Counted from the stretch's first letter, positions 44,401-53,133 are shown. The stretch is 64,000 nucleotides of DNA from Streptomyces sp. NRRL WC-3626 (GCF_000718785.1 NZ_JOCA01000019.1:62001-126000), one strand, 5' to 3'. Translations and numbers: made by a program. The notes: generated from the letters alone by a model not told the origin.

Positions 44401-45622
44401 ACGACACCCAGCACAGGTCGGACGTCTTGTCCTTCTTGGCCGTGTTGTTGGGGGTGCCGGCGTCCAGGGTCTTGCGGTCGTCCTGGCAGGAGCGGTAGCG
44501 GCGCTCGATGTAGCCGGGGTCGTAGTCCCAGCCCTCGCCGATCCAGGAGGACTGGGGTGAGGAGACCGCGACGCGGCCGTCCACCGACTGGGAGTTGTAA
44601 CTGAAGGTGATCTGCGGAGCCGGGCCTGCCGGTGCGGCGGGAACCGTCAGCGGGTACGACCAGGTGAACGCCCCCGAGGAGCCGCCGGCCTGCCAGGATC
44701 CGCTGGAGGCCAGGGGTGTGGCCTTGAAGGTCCCTCCCGCGCCTCCGCCGGAATCGACCGCGCCGACGACGGCCGTGTCCCCGCCCGCCGCGACCCGCGT
44801 GGCCGAGGTCCGGTAGGCGGCCCGGGCGACGGAGGGGCCGGTGGTTCCTGGGTCCTTCGCCACGGCCGGTGTGACCGTGCCGTCGGCCGCCGTGTCGACC
44901 GTCGCCGTGATCGACTGGGTCCTGGTGTCGTTGGTCGTCTCCAGTTCCTCGTACGTCCGGCAGGCCTCGTCCTCCGGGGTGACGAGGTAGCACTCCGGGA
45001 ACTGGACGAAGCGCAGCCGAGAGGCCCAGTCCGCTCCGTAGAGGTTCTTGAACTTCGCGTAGTCGAGCTCGACCGAGACGGGCACGGAGCCGGTCGCCGG
45101 GGCCTGGATCGTGATGAGCGCGCCGTCGACCCCCTGGGCGACGGCCGAGGTCCGGGCGGCGACGGAGACCTGCCAGGTACCCGTGGGCTCCGGCTGGTCG
45201 GCGGCCTGCCCGAGGCTGACGGGAAGGTCTTCGACAGGGGTGAGACCGGCCTGCCGGGCGGTGGTGCCCGCGCGCAGGGTGGCCTGGTCCGCGGACGCGG
45301 CGGAGCCGAAGCTGACCAGCCCCGAGTCGGCGGCCGGAGCCGTCGCCGTGCCGGCCGGAGCCTGTTCGAGGTCTGCGGGGACGTCGACCTTCAGGGACTC
45401 CAGGTCCCGCTCGAAGGCCTCGCCCGTGAGCGGTTTGTCCTGGTCGAGCGCCTCGAGCTCCAGCGTTTCGCGGCCCTTCTCGGCCGCGGACGGATCGGGC
45501 GGCAGGGCCAGCGACTGCGCGGGCAGGAGACCTACCAGGAGGGCCGCCCCGAGGGCGGGCACCACGGCCATGCGCACACGGCGTGTGCGGCCACGACGGA
45601 CAGACGAGTAACGACCGAACAC
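38402..45622 (-). CDS. Secreted RHS/YD-repeat polymorphic toxin with Hint domain and C-terminal toxin tip
   Basis: A 2406-residue protein. An N-terminal signal peptide (VPALGAALLVGLLPAQSLA) is followed by a long beta-rich region. YD/RHS repeats then fill the middle (for example VTSYEYDARGYRTKVTDPAG, WTYSYDARGRVISTNDPDTG). The RHS core ends with HIGAREYDQDSGRFLSADP and YAYSGNSPVSHGDPSGL. A Hint (intein-like) domain follows (CFLAGTDVLMADG ... TYYVLAGETPVLVHNAG, DNA about 39130-38700). The last 97 residues form an unassigned tip with a possible nuclease fold. GTG at 45622 is chosen (GGGGG eight bases upstream); 45667 is an alternative. Tip DNA is near 50% GC, far below the rest. Confidence 0.88.
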   Translation of the reverse strand: MFGRYSSVRRGRTRRVRMAVVPALGAALLVGLLPAQSLALPPDPSAAEKGRETLELEALDQDKPLTGEAFERDLESLKVDVPADLEQAPAGTATAPAADSGLVSFGSAASADQATLRAGTTARQAGLTPVEDLPVSLGQAADQPEPTGTWQVSVAARTSAVAQGVDGALITIQAPATGSVPVSVELDYAKFKNLYGADWASRLRFVQFPECYLVTPEDEACRTYEELETTNDTRTQSITATVDTAADGTVTPAVAKDPGTTGPSVARAAYRTSATRVAAGGDTAVVGAVDSGGGAGGTFKATPLASSGSWQAGGSSGAFTWSYPLTVPAAPAGPAPQITFSYNSQSVDGRVAVSSPQSSWIGEGWDYDPGYIERRYRSCQDDRKTLDAGTPNNTAKKDKTSDLCWVSYNAVMSLGGRNVELVRDAPAGSDPETDTEVYRAQTDDGTRVERRTGGTNGDDNGEYWIVTTTDGTKYYFGLNEVGGGHADSDSVSTVPVFGNHPGEPCHATAFADSRCGAGRQQAWRWGLDKVVDVHGNVMVVNWKQETNHYAVRKKFTSPEQYERAAYPATIEYGMRSADLTKPSATVEFGAKQRCLKSETACDSANFAKTDDPGAYRPWWDTPGNLNCKSTSELCPAFPSFWTQMRLDTVTTKAARAGQTGLGKVDTYQLHQSFPEDWYDTAPGLWLNSVTRRGFAPGDTTGTLQHKDGVSFAEYSVGSTSPLRTRLKDRQLPNLVPSGANDQRPAFTRPRIGTVATEHGGDIEVEYKGGCAGEPAEDKGKDNGTCYPVRWSPDGDEKTPAKSWFNKYVVHSVTQTDKVTSHGRPIHTTYKYTGPAWAKSDDEFTRPSLRTFSAWRGYRQVAVTKGSKTTSQSGEPQGQSYSETRYFQGTGGEVKDSTGTYTLITDDAPQYAGMTAESITYLDSDKRVQKRALSFPWSRQTASRAREAENGTALSPLLAHRTGVKRSDEIQTVDTSWRAVRTLTTVDDTYGLPVQVETSVVKPNGSGETLSDQSCTRTSYVHNTTAWLIGLTKEQRATGTSCAGYDTADPATKLVKAVRNSYDNLSYGATPTKGLLTSQAGVDGAGTSYSVVTGTTYDPLGRVRTVTSPGVGTTETQYTPADAGGPVTATKVINAKGHAVTTTFDPGRSLALTVTDANGRVTRNEYDALGRLVKGWSPSRSSGGRSPDVEISYQAAIATSETTRPAAVTTRSLKDDGTYSRQVAIYDGLMRPVQTQSEAHGPGRVVTDTTYNDHGLVDEQTSGYLAKGDPAAELFAPRSRTLIPSWIKHRYDGLERKQRESTYHDGDFAYATYTYYSDTSTYVDPAGSTVPRTRTFTDALGRVTSIRHYKDDGSTSEGRVTSYEYDARGYRTKVTDPAGNAWTYSYDARGRVISTNDPDTGETKTWYDEADRPQKVTDAKSRTTYTEYDELGRVEFVREGSATAVPVKEFTYDSLPGALGQPVASIRRTLNGDYVERVTGYDTEYRPTGTETVIPPSSLTTGVAGTYAYAYTYTPVTGQVQSVTLPAVGGLAQEKVVTRYNADGLPESTAGAAWYTSDVTYSPYGEALRTVSGAQPYRVWTTNFVDPHTGRLQRTVADRETSGPHRIADGYYSYDKSGTITSHARQLTDASGSSWDTQCFTYDVMGELLNAWTSNITPTGSDDGCKASNGATWGPRTDYMASSGPVADAPDAATDVSSPDTALASTRSATAPDAATVSTGATAYRQSFTFDWLGNRAAMTEHDPADATKNVSLTYGYGTPQPHTMKWISSAPAGRGSSYTYDAVGNTEARDLPATTQNLTWTQENKLDTITDDGKKTTYVYDTGGNRVLENSPSGSTLYLGETEVTTDAAGAVVRASRTYGQSGAPSVTRTASNGATTGHQLSVLLTDHLGTANTAVSLSSGQAVTRRAFKPYGETRGAKPPVWPNKRGYLGVGIDDTATGLTHIGAREYDQDSGRFLSADPVIDIADPLQMNGYAYSGNSPVSHGDPSGLWCDSCNDGKGWTRPDGGTQGDPNGGLNSDGSVRGTPHGSDGWEDPTVWIASQTPRTNDIDELLKHFLMNSPNGDSPETDYWVTPVYENDGPGNACFGREACRQAYKYLLRHDDVAEAKRIAANYCVSNFNDCVADAKAFERGKLVEAFIGALVTGGRGSSAAAATGKRLKGISCFRCFLAGTDVLMADGTTRDIEDVELGDEVLATDPETGETGPRRVTRLIVTEDDKHFNELSIATAEGIEKLTATYEHPFWSPSEHDWIDAGGLVAGMTLRTDTGDTVIVTGNRAFTRHARTYNLTIENLHTYYVLAGETPVLVHNAGNEPVTPNIILRGLQQIQDGTLQQRRNPDGTLDHFENRENNRRNVWWEGAKIYAPDPNNHDYRILEKEGQFKWVGPKGNVKGAGHFYGKLMNITNCP

Positions 45623-46102
45623 GACGAGGTCCCCCGGACCAGTGAGGCGGGACCAGGTTCGGACCACGCGTGATGACGCATCAGATGAGCTGATTTTGTG
45701 CAGCGGCTGTGAAGTTCCGCCAGATCGACTCTGCGGATGTGATCACCATCACGGTACGTAACGATTCATAACCTTGCGTAACGCACAGTTCTCACCTATC
45801 CGGGGTAACGCCAGCACCCATATTTCACTGATATAGCACGCGATTCATCGGATTCCGTCCCACATACCCATCGGTGCCGGGAACCTTTGTCCGGCTTGCG
45901 ACTGAATTGACGTCAACGGCCGTGCGGCACACGGCAGTTCCCGGGAAACGGCATCCACCGGAGGTACGGCCCCGGCGCTCGTTCCGCTCATCCCGCGCGC
46001 TCGGCGCGAAGCGTGACGCCGGCGCGCTCATGGGTCATCATCGGCTCGCCCGGCCGCGCCTGACTGCGCGCCGGCTCCAAGGGGGGAAGGGGAACTCGCC
46101 CG
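45623..46102. other. Divergent promoter region between RHS toxin and beta-propeller gene
   Basis: A 480-base gap without a gene, more AT-rich than its surroundings between 45690 and 45860. GTAACG occurs three times in the same orientation (45758, 45778, 45805); the first two are 20 bases apart. GTGAT-N4-ATCAC at 45739-45752 is a short inverted repeat. It must hold promoters for both divergent genes. I could not fix -35/-10 elements. Confidence 0.5.
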
Positions 46103-49100
46103 ATGAGGCGCACAGAGCGCACCCGGCGCCGGGGCCTGCCCGGAAATCGGACCACCGCCGTCGTCCTGACGGCGGCTCTCGCCGCCACCGGCATCACCTT
46201 CGCCGGCCTCGGCCTGGACCGCTCCGATTCACGCGGGGACCCCCACCGCGACAGGAGCGCGAAGCCGGTGACCGAGGCGGCCGCCGCGTCGCGGGCGCGG
46301 GAGACCGGCGAGCTCGTCGAGGTCACCGCATCGCGTACGGCGCGCTCCACCACGTGGGCGCGGCCCGACGGACTCATGGTCAAGCACCTGCACTCCTCAC
46401 CGGTCCGGGCCAAAGCGGGCGGGGAGTGGAAGGACATCGACTACGACCTCCACCGCACCGAGGACGGCTGGGAGCCGAAGGCGACCAACGCGCGCATGGT
46501 GTTCTCGGCCGGCTCCGAGGAGGGGTCGCCGACGCGGAAGGAACAGCGCGCGTCGCGCGCGACCGTCCGCCGCGCCTCCCTGCTCACCGGAGTCCGGGCC
46601 GCTGCGGACGAGACCGCGAACCCGCTCGTCACCCTGACCGTCGACGGCTACGACATCCAGCTCACCTGGCCGGGCGCCGTCCCGGCCCCCGTCATCGACG
46701 GTTCACGGGCCCTGTACCCGGAGATCTTCCCGGGCGCCGATCTGGTGCTCACGGCCGACGACGAGGGCTTCGCCCAGCTGCTCGTCCTGAAGAACCGGCA
46801 GGCGGCGGCCGACCCCCGCGCCCAGCGGCTGTCGTACGGAATCACCTCACCGGACCTGACCTTCCGGCTGGACCCGGTCACGGGGGTCCTGTCCGCCGAG
46901 AACGTCTACTCCCAGGAGATCGCGGTCTCGCCGACGCCACTGATGTGGGACAGCAGCGGAGCCCCGGCCGTGACGGACGGAGAGGTCGGCGCCACCGCGC
47001 AGCCCACCGCCTCGGAGACCCCCGGCCCCAGCGAGCCGGCCACCGACGAGCCGAGCGACAGCCCCGGTCCCACCGAGGAGCTGATCGAGACCGACGAGCA
47101 GGCCGACACCAATCCGGAGACCCTGCCCACGGCCAGCGACGGACCCGTGCCGAGCGTGTCGGAATCACCGCTGCCGTCCGTCCCGGCCGAGCCGACCCCG
47201 GCGCCGTCCCCGACCGGCCCGGCGGCGACGCTCGGCCTGGCCGGCCTGGACGGGCCCTCGCCCGACTCCCGCGGTGAGCTGGTCGAGGCCGACCTGTCCG
47301 GGGCGAACTGGATCATCTCCCCCGATCTCTCCTTCCTCGACGACCCGGCGACCACCTATCCGGTGTTCGTCGACCCGTCGGTGAAGAAGCACACCCAGAA
47401 CTGGACCACCGCCTACAGCCGCCACCCCAACGCCACGTTCTACAACGGCAAGGGGTTCAACAAGGGCGGTACGCACGAGGCGCGCGTCGGATTCGAGTCG
47501 GACACCTGGGGCACCTCGCGCTCCTACTTCAACATCGCCTTCGACAAGGACCTCAAGGGCACGAAGATCACCAGTGCGAAGCTGCGGATGCTGGAGACGT
47601 ACTCCTGGTCGTGCAGCGCCCGTTCGATGAGCGTGCACCTCACCGGCGCGGTCAACGGGCACACCAACTGGAAGAACGCCCCCAAGCTGACCGACGGCAA
47701 CAAGTTCGCCACCAAGAGCTTCGCGCACGGCTACAAGTCCGGCTGCCGGGACGCCTACGAGACCTTCGACGTGAGAAAGGCCGCGCAGCAGCGCGCCGAC
47801 CAGGGCAAGGACATGATCACGTTCGGGCTGCGCGCCCGCGACGAGGACTCGCAGTACGCGTGGAAGAAGTTCCGGGCCAACGGCGATCACGCACCTGTCC
47901 TGGAGCTCGTCTACAACCGCAAACCGACCATCGACTCCAAGTCCCTCGACCTCGGCCCCGACGCCAAGTGCACCACCACCGAGCCGTACGTCCGCATGGG
48001 CTCGGGCAGCCTGACCTTCACCGCACGGGGCTCCGACAAGGACAAGAACCTCGACTACCTGGACTTCGACCTGTGGCCCACCGGCAAGTGGGACACCACG
48101 GGCGACCTGCTCGGCTCCACCGGCAAGGTCTCCGTCGGCGGGGACAAGGACACCGCACTGCGCACCACCAGCGGATTCTCGACCGGCAAGCTCACCCACG
48201 GCACGCTCTACTCCTGGCGGGTGCGCGCGGTCGACGACGCCAACTCCACCTCCGCTTGGACCCCGTCCAAGACTCCCTGCCGCTTCGTCCTCGACACCGC
48301 CGCGCCCAAACCGCCCAAGGTCAGCTCCACCGACTTCCCCAACGCCGACGGCAGTGAGAACGGCTTCGGCAACGACGCCGAGGACGCCAACTGGTCCACC
48401 AAGAAGTTCGGCACACCCGGCTCGTTCACCGTGCGCGCACTGGACACGGACGTCGTCCGCTACGAGTACGGCTTCAACTCGGCGAACTACCCGTTCTCCG
48501 TCAGCCGCACCTCCGGAACGGCCACGAGCGTCAGCGCGACACTCGCGAACGCGAAGCCGCCGACCGCCGGACCCAACGTGCTGTACGTACGCGTCGTCGA
48601 CGGCGCGGGCAATGTCTCCCAGGCGACGAAGTACTTCTTCTACGTCACACCGCGCGACCAGGCCGACGCCCCCGGCGACTTCACCGGCGACAAGCTGCCG
48701 GACCTGATGGTGGTCAGCGAGGGCGGCAATCTGGTGCTGTACCCCTCCCAGGCCACCAACGACCTGGCCAAGGGCTCGGGCGACCTGGACTACTCCATGT
48801 CCGGCGCCTACCGCTCCAACCCCGCCAAGGACCCGGGCGGCGACGACCTGCCCCCGTACATCGCCGCACCCTCCGGCCACTTCAAGGGCGCCCTGATCAC
48901 CCACAACGGCGACATCTACGGCGGTGACGGCCTCCAGGACCTGGTCGTCCGCGTCGGCGGCAAGCTGTGGGTCTACCCCGGTGACGGCTACGGCGCGGTC
49001 AACATCGACCGCCGGGTGGAACTGCTTCTCCCGTCCAACGCGCCCGACCCCGCCGCCCTCACCCAGATCGTCTCGGCGGGCGACGCCACAGGCGACGGCC

Positions 49101-49588
49101 GCACGGACTTCTTCGCCACCGTGGGCGAGGAGATCTGGGCCCTCACCGGCTACCACGGCGCCACCATCGACAAGGCGATCCGTCTGTCCTCCACACCGTG
49201 GGCCGAACGGGACATCGTCACCGTGGCGGACATCAGCGGCGACGGGGTCACGGACCTGGTCTACCGCACCGACGTCTCGGGCCGGCTCCTCTTCCGCAAG
49301 GGCATCAAGGCCGCAGGCGGTGGAACCGACCTGACCTCCCTGGCCTCCGCCGCGAACTCCGCCGACGGCGTCGACGCCGTCTACGGCGCCTCCGGCTGGG
49401 GCAGCTCCAGCATCTACCTGCTCATCGGCACGCCGGACGCCAACGGCGACGCGATCCCCGACATCTGGACCGTGCGCACCGACGGAACCGTACGGTTCTA
49501 CGCGGGCGGCAGGACCGTCCTGTCCGGATCCGGCACGGAGATCATCGGGACGGCCTCCTACTGGAAGACACGTATCGCCATCGGCTGA
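46103..49588 (+). CDS. Secreted DNRLRE-type protein with C-terminal FG-GAP/VCBS beta-propeller
   Basis: A 1161-residue exported protein. A signal helix (TTAVVLTAALAATGITFAG) is followed by a beta-rich N-terminal region and a Ser/Thr/Pro/Glu linker (about residues 290-375). The DNRLRE-type domain comes next (ARVGFESDTWGTSRSYFNIAF ... ) with a fibronectin-like stretch. At least five FG-GAP repeats follow with Ca-binding motifs (DFTGDKLPDL, GDATGDGRTDF, ADISGDGVTDL, PDANGDAIPDI). It is divergent from the RHS toxin gene. Such pairs resemble the SpvB/RHS partnership of toxin complexes, so a delivery or shell role is plausible but inferred. ATG at 46103 follows GGGGAAGGGG. Confidence 0.85.
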   Translation: MRRTERTRRRGLPGNRTTAVVLTAALAATGITFAGLGLDRSDSRGDPHRDRSAKPVTEAAAASRARETGELVEVTASRTARSTTWARPDGLMVKHLHSSPVRAKAGGEWKDIDYDLHRTEDGWEPKATNARMVFSAGSEEGSPTRKEQRASRATVRRASLLTGVRAAADETANPLVTLTVDGYDIQLTWPGAVPAPVIDGSRALYPEIFPGADLVLTADDEGFAQLLVLKNRQAAADPRAQRLSYGITSPDLTFRLDPVTGVLSAENVYSQEIAVSPTPLMWDSSGAPAVTDGEVGATAQPTASETPGPSEPATDEPSDSPGPTEELIETDEQADTNPETLPTASDGPVPSVSESPLPSVPAEPTPAPSPTGPAATLGLAGLDGPSPDSRGELVEADLSGANWIISPDLSFLDDPATTYPVFVDPSVKKHTQNWTTAYSRHPNATFYNGKGFNKGGTHEARVGFESDTWGTSRSYFNIAFDKDLKGTKITSAKLRMLETYSWSCSARSMSVHLTGAVNGHTNWKNAPKLTDGNKFATKSFAHGYKSGCRDAYETFDVRKAAQQRADQGKDMITFGLRARDEDSQYAWKKFRANGDHAPVLELVYNRKPTIDSKSLDLGPDAKCTTTEPYVRMGSGSLTFTARGSDKDKNLDYLDFDLWPTGKWDTTGDLLGSTGKVSVGGDKDTALRTTSGFSTGKLTHGTLYSWRVRAVDDANSTSAWTPSKTPCRFVLDTAAPKPPKVSSTDFPNADGSENGFGNDAEDANWSTKKFGTPGSFTVRALDTDVVRYEYGFNSANYPFSVSRTSGTATSVSATLANAKPPTAGPNVLYVRVVDGAGNVSQATKYFFYVTPRDQADAPGDFTGDKLPDLMVVSEGGNLVLYPSQATNDLAKGSGDLDYSMSGAYRSNPAKDPGGDDLPPYIAAPSGHFKGALITHNGDIYGGDGLQDLVVRVGGKLWVYPGDGYGAVNIDRRVELLLPSNAPDPAALTQIVSAGDATGDGRTDFFATVGEEIWALTGYHGATIDKAIRLSSTPWAERDIVTVADISGDGVTDLVYRTDVSGRLLFRKGIKAAGGGTDLTSLASAANSADGVDAVYGASGWGSSSIYLLIGTPDANGDAIPDIWTVRTDGTVRFYAGGRTVLSGSGTEIIGTASYWKTRIAIG

Positions 49589-49592
49589 GCAC

Positions 49593-49638
49593 AACGGGTG
49601 AGGGCCACCGAAGTGTTCTTCGGCGGCCGTCACCCGTT
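49593..49638. terminator. Bidirectional terminator hairpin
   Basis: Arms AACGGGTGA...CCGAAG and CTTCGG...TCACCCGTT form a long stem with one or two bulges and loop TGTT. It lies between the convergent propeller and acyltransferase genes. Confidence 0.8.
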
Positions 49639-49645
49639 TGCCGTG

Positions 49646-50938
49646 TCAGCCCCGCCGCGAGCCGGACGTGCCCGGCTGGGGGCGCTTCCTCTTGGCGCCG
49701 TTCGGCCACAGGCGTGGCCTGCGTTTGGCGCCGAGGTCCTCGACCCAGCCCACGGTGAGGATCATCAGGCCGATGAGCGGCCAGACCAGGGCGAACGTCC
49801 AGAGGGTGTACGTGCTGTCCAGGGCGGACGCCGCCTTCTCGCTCTGCATGAACGGGAGGCGGTACAGCAGGTCGATGATCGGGAACGTCGCCATGATCAT
49901 CATGTTGTGCCACAGGTAGATGGTGACGGCCCGGTTGTTGGACAGGGTCACCAGCTTGTCCCAGTTCGCCAGACGGCCCGGGAGTTCACTCCAGGACGGG
50001 GAGTACTGGAGCAGGATCACCACGAAGCCGAAGGACCAGGCGGCGTCGGCCATCGGGATGTCGTTGAGGTCCCAGCCCGAGGAGCCGAGGTGGTTCGAGG
50101 CCCAGCACAGGCCGAAGGCCATCACCAGGGACGCGCAGGAGACGGTGACGTAGCGCGGGATCCGCTTCAGCATGCCGTCGTGGTGGGCGAAGCCCAGGAT
50201 CCAGCAGCCGCCGTAGACCGCGAAGTCCGTGACCGCGTTGCCCAGTTCGCCGGGGATGGTGACCAGGCCGGTGCCGACGACCGCCGTCAGGCCGAGCGGC
50301 GCGAGCAGCGTCGGCCAGGGGGCCCGCCGGAACAGCCAGAGCAGCAGCGGCGACGCGAAGACGAACCACAGGTAGGCGCGCAGGTACCACAGCGGCCCGA
50401 CCGTCTCCTCCGCCCAGGTGCTCTCCAGCGGGCCGATGACTCCGGCGTCCACCGGGTAGGGCGGGGCGCCGAACGGGAAGACGTAGTTGACCAGGCTCAC
50501 CAGGCCCCAGACGCCGTCCTGGTCCGGGTCCTTCGAGGGGCTCCAGTGGGTCAGGAACAGCAGGACCAGGACGACCGCGCCGAACGCCCACATCGGCGGC
50601 AGCAGCCGGCGGACCCGCCCGCGGATCACACCCCACGCCGGACGCTTCAGCGAGCGTGCCATCAGCGAGCCGGCCAGGGCGAACATCACGCCCATCGACG
50701 GGAACAGCACCGACAGCCAGGCCCAGCCGAACAGGTGGTAGACCACGACGCGGACCAGGGCGATGGAGCGCAGCAGGTCGAGGTAGCGGTCGCGGCCCGG
50801 CTTTCCGGGCGCCGGGGCGGGTGCGGGTTCGGGGGCGGGCTCGGTCGTGTGCTGCGGCGGGACGTCGGCGTACGGCGTGCCGTACGGTCCTGCCGGTTCC
50901 GGGCTCGTGCCCGTACCGGTCGTGTATCCGTGGGTCAT
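49646..50938 (-). CDS. Acyltransferase-3 family membrane protein of the exopolysaccharide operon
   Basis: A 430-residue integral membrane protein. A Pro-rich cytoplasmic N-terminus (about 45 residues) is followed by about ten hydrophobic segments. The acyltransferase-3 start motif is RDRYLDLLRSIALVRVVVYH, with the conserved Arg/His positions. Such proteins O-acetylate or N-acylate surface polysaccharides. The start overlaps the glycosyltransferase/deacetylase stop as ATGA. It is the third gene of the operon and may modify the polymer made by its neighbour. Confidence 0.85.
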   Translation of the reverse strand: MTHGYTTGTGTSPEPAGPYGTPYADVPPQHTTEPAPEPAPAPAPGKPGRDRYLDLLRSIALVRVVVYHLFGWAWLSVLFPSMGVMFALAGSLMARSLKRPAWGVIRGRVRRLLPPMWAFGAVVLVLLFLTHWSPSKDPDQDGVWGLVSLVNYVFPFGAPPYPVDAGVIGPLESTWAEETVGPLWYLRAYLWFVFASPLLLWLFRRAPWPTLLAPLGLTAVVGTGLVTIPGELGNAVTDFAVYGGCWILGFAHHDGMLKRIPRYVTVSCASLVMAFGLCWASNHLGSSGWDLNDIPMADAAWSFGFVVILLQYSPSWSELPGRLANWDKLVTLSNNRAVTIYLWHNMMIMATFPIIDLLYRLPFMQSEKAASALDSTYTLWTFALVWPLIGLMILTVGWVEDLGAKRRPRLWPNGAKRKRPQPGTSGSRRG

Positions 50939-53133
50939 GCCACGGGCCTCCGATCATCGCTGCGCCGGTTCTGGCTCGGCACCCCGTCGGCGACGGGTGC
51001 TCCGACCACGCCGGTGCGCCGCAGTTTCTGCCAGCGCAGGCGGCCGCCGGTGAGCGCGGTGATCCAGGACTGGAGCAGCACGACGTACATGAGCTGGCGG
51101 TACAGGATCTGCTGCAGCGGCAGCGAGATCAGATGGGTCATGCGTTCGCGGTCGAGGCGGAAGGCGTACGCCGCGCAGACCGCCTGGATGGCCAGGACGC
51201 CCAGCCAGGCCACGATCGTCTTCTGGGTCGGGCCGAAGACGATGCCGTAGAGGAGGAAGACGTCGATGAGCGGGGCGAGGAGCGGGGCCACCACCATGAA
51301 CAGGGAGACGAAGGGCAGGCCCACGCGGCCGAAGCGGCCCGAGGGGCCCTTCTCGATCAGGGAGCGGCGGTGCTTCCAGATCGCCTGCATGGTGCCGTAC
51401 GACCAGCGGTAGCGCTGGGACCACAGCTGCTGGACGGTCTCCGGGGCCTCGGTCCAGGCGCGGGCGTTCTCGGCGTAGACGACCCGCCAGCCGGCGCGGT
51501 GCAGTGCCATGGTGACGTCGGTGTCCTCGGCGAGGGTGTCCTCGCTCATGCCGCCGATGGGCTCCAGGGCGGAGCGGCGGAAGGCGCCGACCGCGCCGGG
51601 GATGGTCGGCATGCAGCCGAGGATGTCGTACATACGGCGGTCGAGGTTGAAGCCCATCACGTACTCGATGTGCTGCCAGGCGCCGATGAGGCTGTCCTTG
51701 TTGCCGACCTTCGCGTTGCCCGCCACCGCGCCGACCCTCGGGTCGCCGAAGGGCTGGACGAGTTCGCGGACGGTGGACGGCTCGAAGACGGTGTCGCCGT
51801 CCATCATCACGACGATGTCGTAGCGGGCGTTGGCCAGGCCCCGGTTGAGGGCGGCCGGCTTACCGGCGTTGAGCTGCCGGATCACCCGTACGTTGGGCAG
51901 GCCCATCGCCTCGACGATACGGGCGGTGCCGTCGGTGGAACCGTCGTCGATGACGAGGACCTCGATCGGGTGCTCGCTCGCCATGAGTGAGTTGACGGTG
52001 TTCTCGATGCACTTGGCCTCGTTGTACGCCGGCACGAGCACCGTCACCGGTTCGCTGACCGGCGGGCCCCAGCGGAAGCCCTTGCGGCGCACCCGGCGGG
52101 CGTGGAAGCCGGAGAGGACGAGCATCAGGACGAAGCGGGCGATGACCAGGGTGCCGATGATCGCGAGGCCGACCACCAGGACTCCGGTGATGTTCTCCGA
52201 GGCCTGGACCAGGAAGATCCACGCCTTGCCCTTCCAGAGTTCGGCGCCGGTGACGGGGCTGTGGGCGCTGGGCGCGTCCAGGGCCTCGGTGAGGTTCTCG
52301 AACGCGTAGCCCTCGTCCTTCATGTCGGGCAGGAACGTGTCGAGCGCCGCCACGGTCTGGCTGCGGTCGCCGCCGGAGTCGTGCATCAGGACGATGGCGC
52401 CCTTGCCGCCGTGCGGTGTGGCGCGGCGGATGATCTCGTGGACGCCGGGCCGCTTCCAGTCCTCGCTGTCGGTGTTGTTGACGACGGTGAGGTAGCCGCG
52501 GCTGCCGATGTACTGGGTGATCGGCCAGGACTTGTTGTCCATGGCGTCGGCGTACGAGGAGTACGGCGGACGGAAGAGCGAGGTGCGGATACCGGCCGCG
52601 CCGGTGATCGCCAGCTGGTTCTGCGACAGCTCCCAGTCGATGCGCCTCTTGGACTGGAGGGAGAGATCGGGGTGGTTGAAGGTGTGCAGGCCGATCTCGT
52701 GGCCCTCGTCGACCATGCGCCTGACCAGGTCCGGGTAGCGGGAGGCCATGGTGCCGGTGACGAAGAAGACCGCGTGCGCGTCGTGCTTCTTCAGCACGTC
52801 GAGGACCTTCGGGGTCCAGGTGGGGTCCGGGCCGTCGTCGAAGGTGAGGACGAGACGGTGGTCGGGGATGCGCAGGCCCTCGGTGTGTCCCGCGCGGGCG
52901 TCGATGACCGGGCCGCCCTCCAGTATCTTCTCCGGCACCTGTGTGGTGGGCGCGGGACTCTGGATGCGGTGGTCGGCGAGGATCTCGCTGTGCACATAGC
53001 CGCGCAGCATGAGCATCGCGGCCAGGGCGACGAGGACGAGCACGGGGAGCAGCAGGCGCAAGGGCACACGGCGGCGCGGGGCGCCGTCGCGGGGCCGGCG
53101 GGTGGCCCTGCGACGGTGGGAACGGGATGCCAT
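50935..53133 (-). CDS. matB: Bifunctional polysaccharide deacetylase / GT2 glycosyltransferase (MatB-like)
   Basis: A 732-residue membrane protein. An N-terminal helix is followed by an outward NodB deacetylase domain (TFDDGPDPTWTPKV, with metal His in HTFNHPD and the RPPYSSY motif). A membrane helix comes next, then a cytoplasmic GT2 domain with DDGSTDGT, DGDT, the TEDTD motif and QRYRWSYGT. Three to four C-terminal helices follow. This layout makes and partly deacetylates beta-1,6-GlcNAc polymers (PNAG). The Streptomyces matAB locus makes PNAG for pellet formation. The name rests on this architecture and remembered synteny. Confidence 0.85.
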   Translation of the reverse strand: MASRSHRRRATRRPRDGAPRRRVPLRLLLPVLVLVALAAMLMLRGYVHSEILADHRIQSPAPTTQVPEKILEGGPVIDARAGHTEGLRIPDHRLVLTFDDGPDPTWTPKVLDVLKKHDAHAVFFVTGTMASRYPDLVRRMVDEGHEIGLHTFNHPDLSLQSKRRIDWELSQNQLAITGAAGIRTSLFRPPYSSYADAMDNKSWPITQYIGSRGYLTVVNNTDSEDWKRPGVHEIIRRATPHGGKGAIVLMHDSGGDRSQTVAALDTFLPDMKDEGYAFENLTEALDAPSAHSPVTGAELWKGKAWIFLVQASENITGVLVVGLAIIGTLVIARFVLMLVLSGFHARRVRRKGFRWGPPVSEPVTVLVPAYNEAKCIENTVNSLMASEHPIEVLVIDDGSTDGTARIVEAMGLPNVRVIRQLNAGKPAALNRGLANARYDIVVMMDGDTVFEPSTVRELVQPFGDPRVGAVAGNAKVGNKDSLIGAWQHIEYVMGFNLDRRMYDILGCMPTIPGAVGAFRRSALEPIGGMSEDTLAEDTDVTMALHRAGWRVVYAENARAWTEAPETVQQLWSQRYRWSYGTMQAIWKHRRSLIEKGPSGRFGRVGLPFVSLFMVVAPLLAPLIDVFLLYGIVFGPTQKTIVAWLGVLAIQAVCAAYAFRLDRERMTHLISLPLQQILYRQLMYVVLLQSWITALTGGRLRWQKLRRTGVVGAPVADGVPSQNRRSDDRRPVA

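Noticed and set aside
47165..49633. 822-codon minus-strand frame opposite the propeller gene
   Set aside because: The plus strand has a signal peptide and FG-GAP motifs; the antisense product is low-complexity Gly/Val/Arg.
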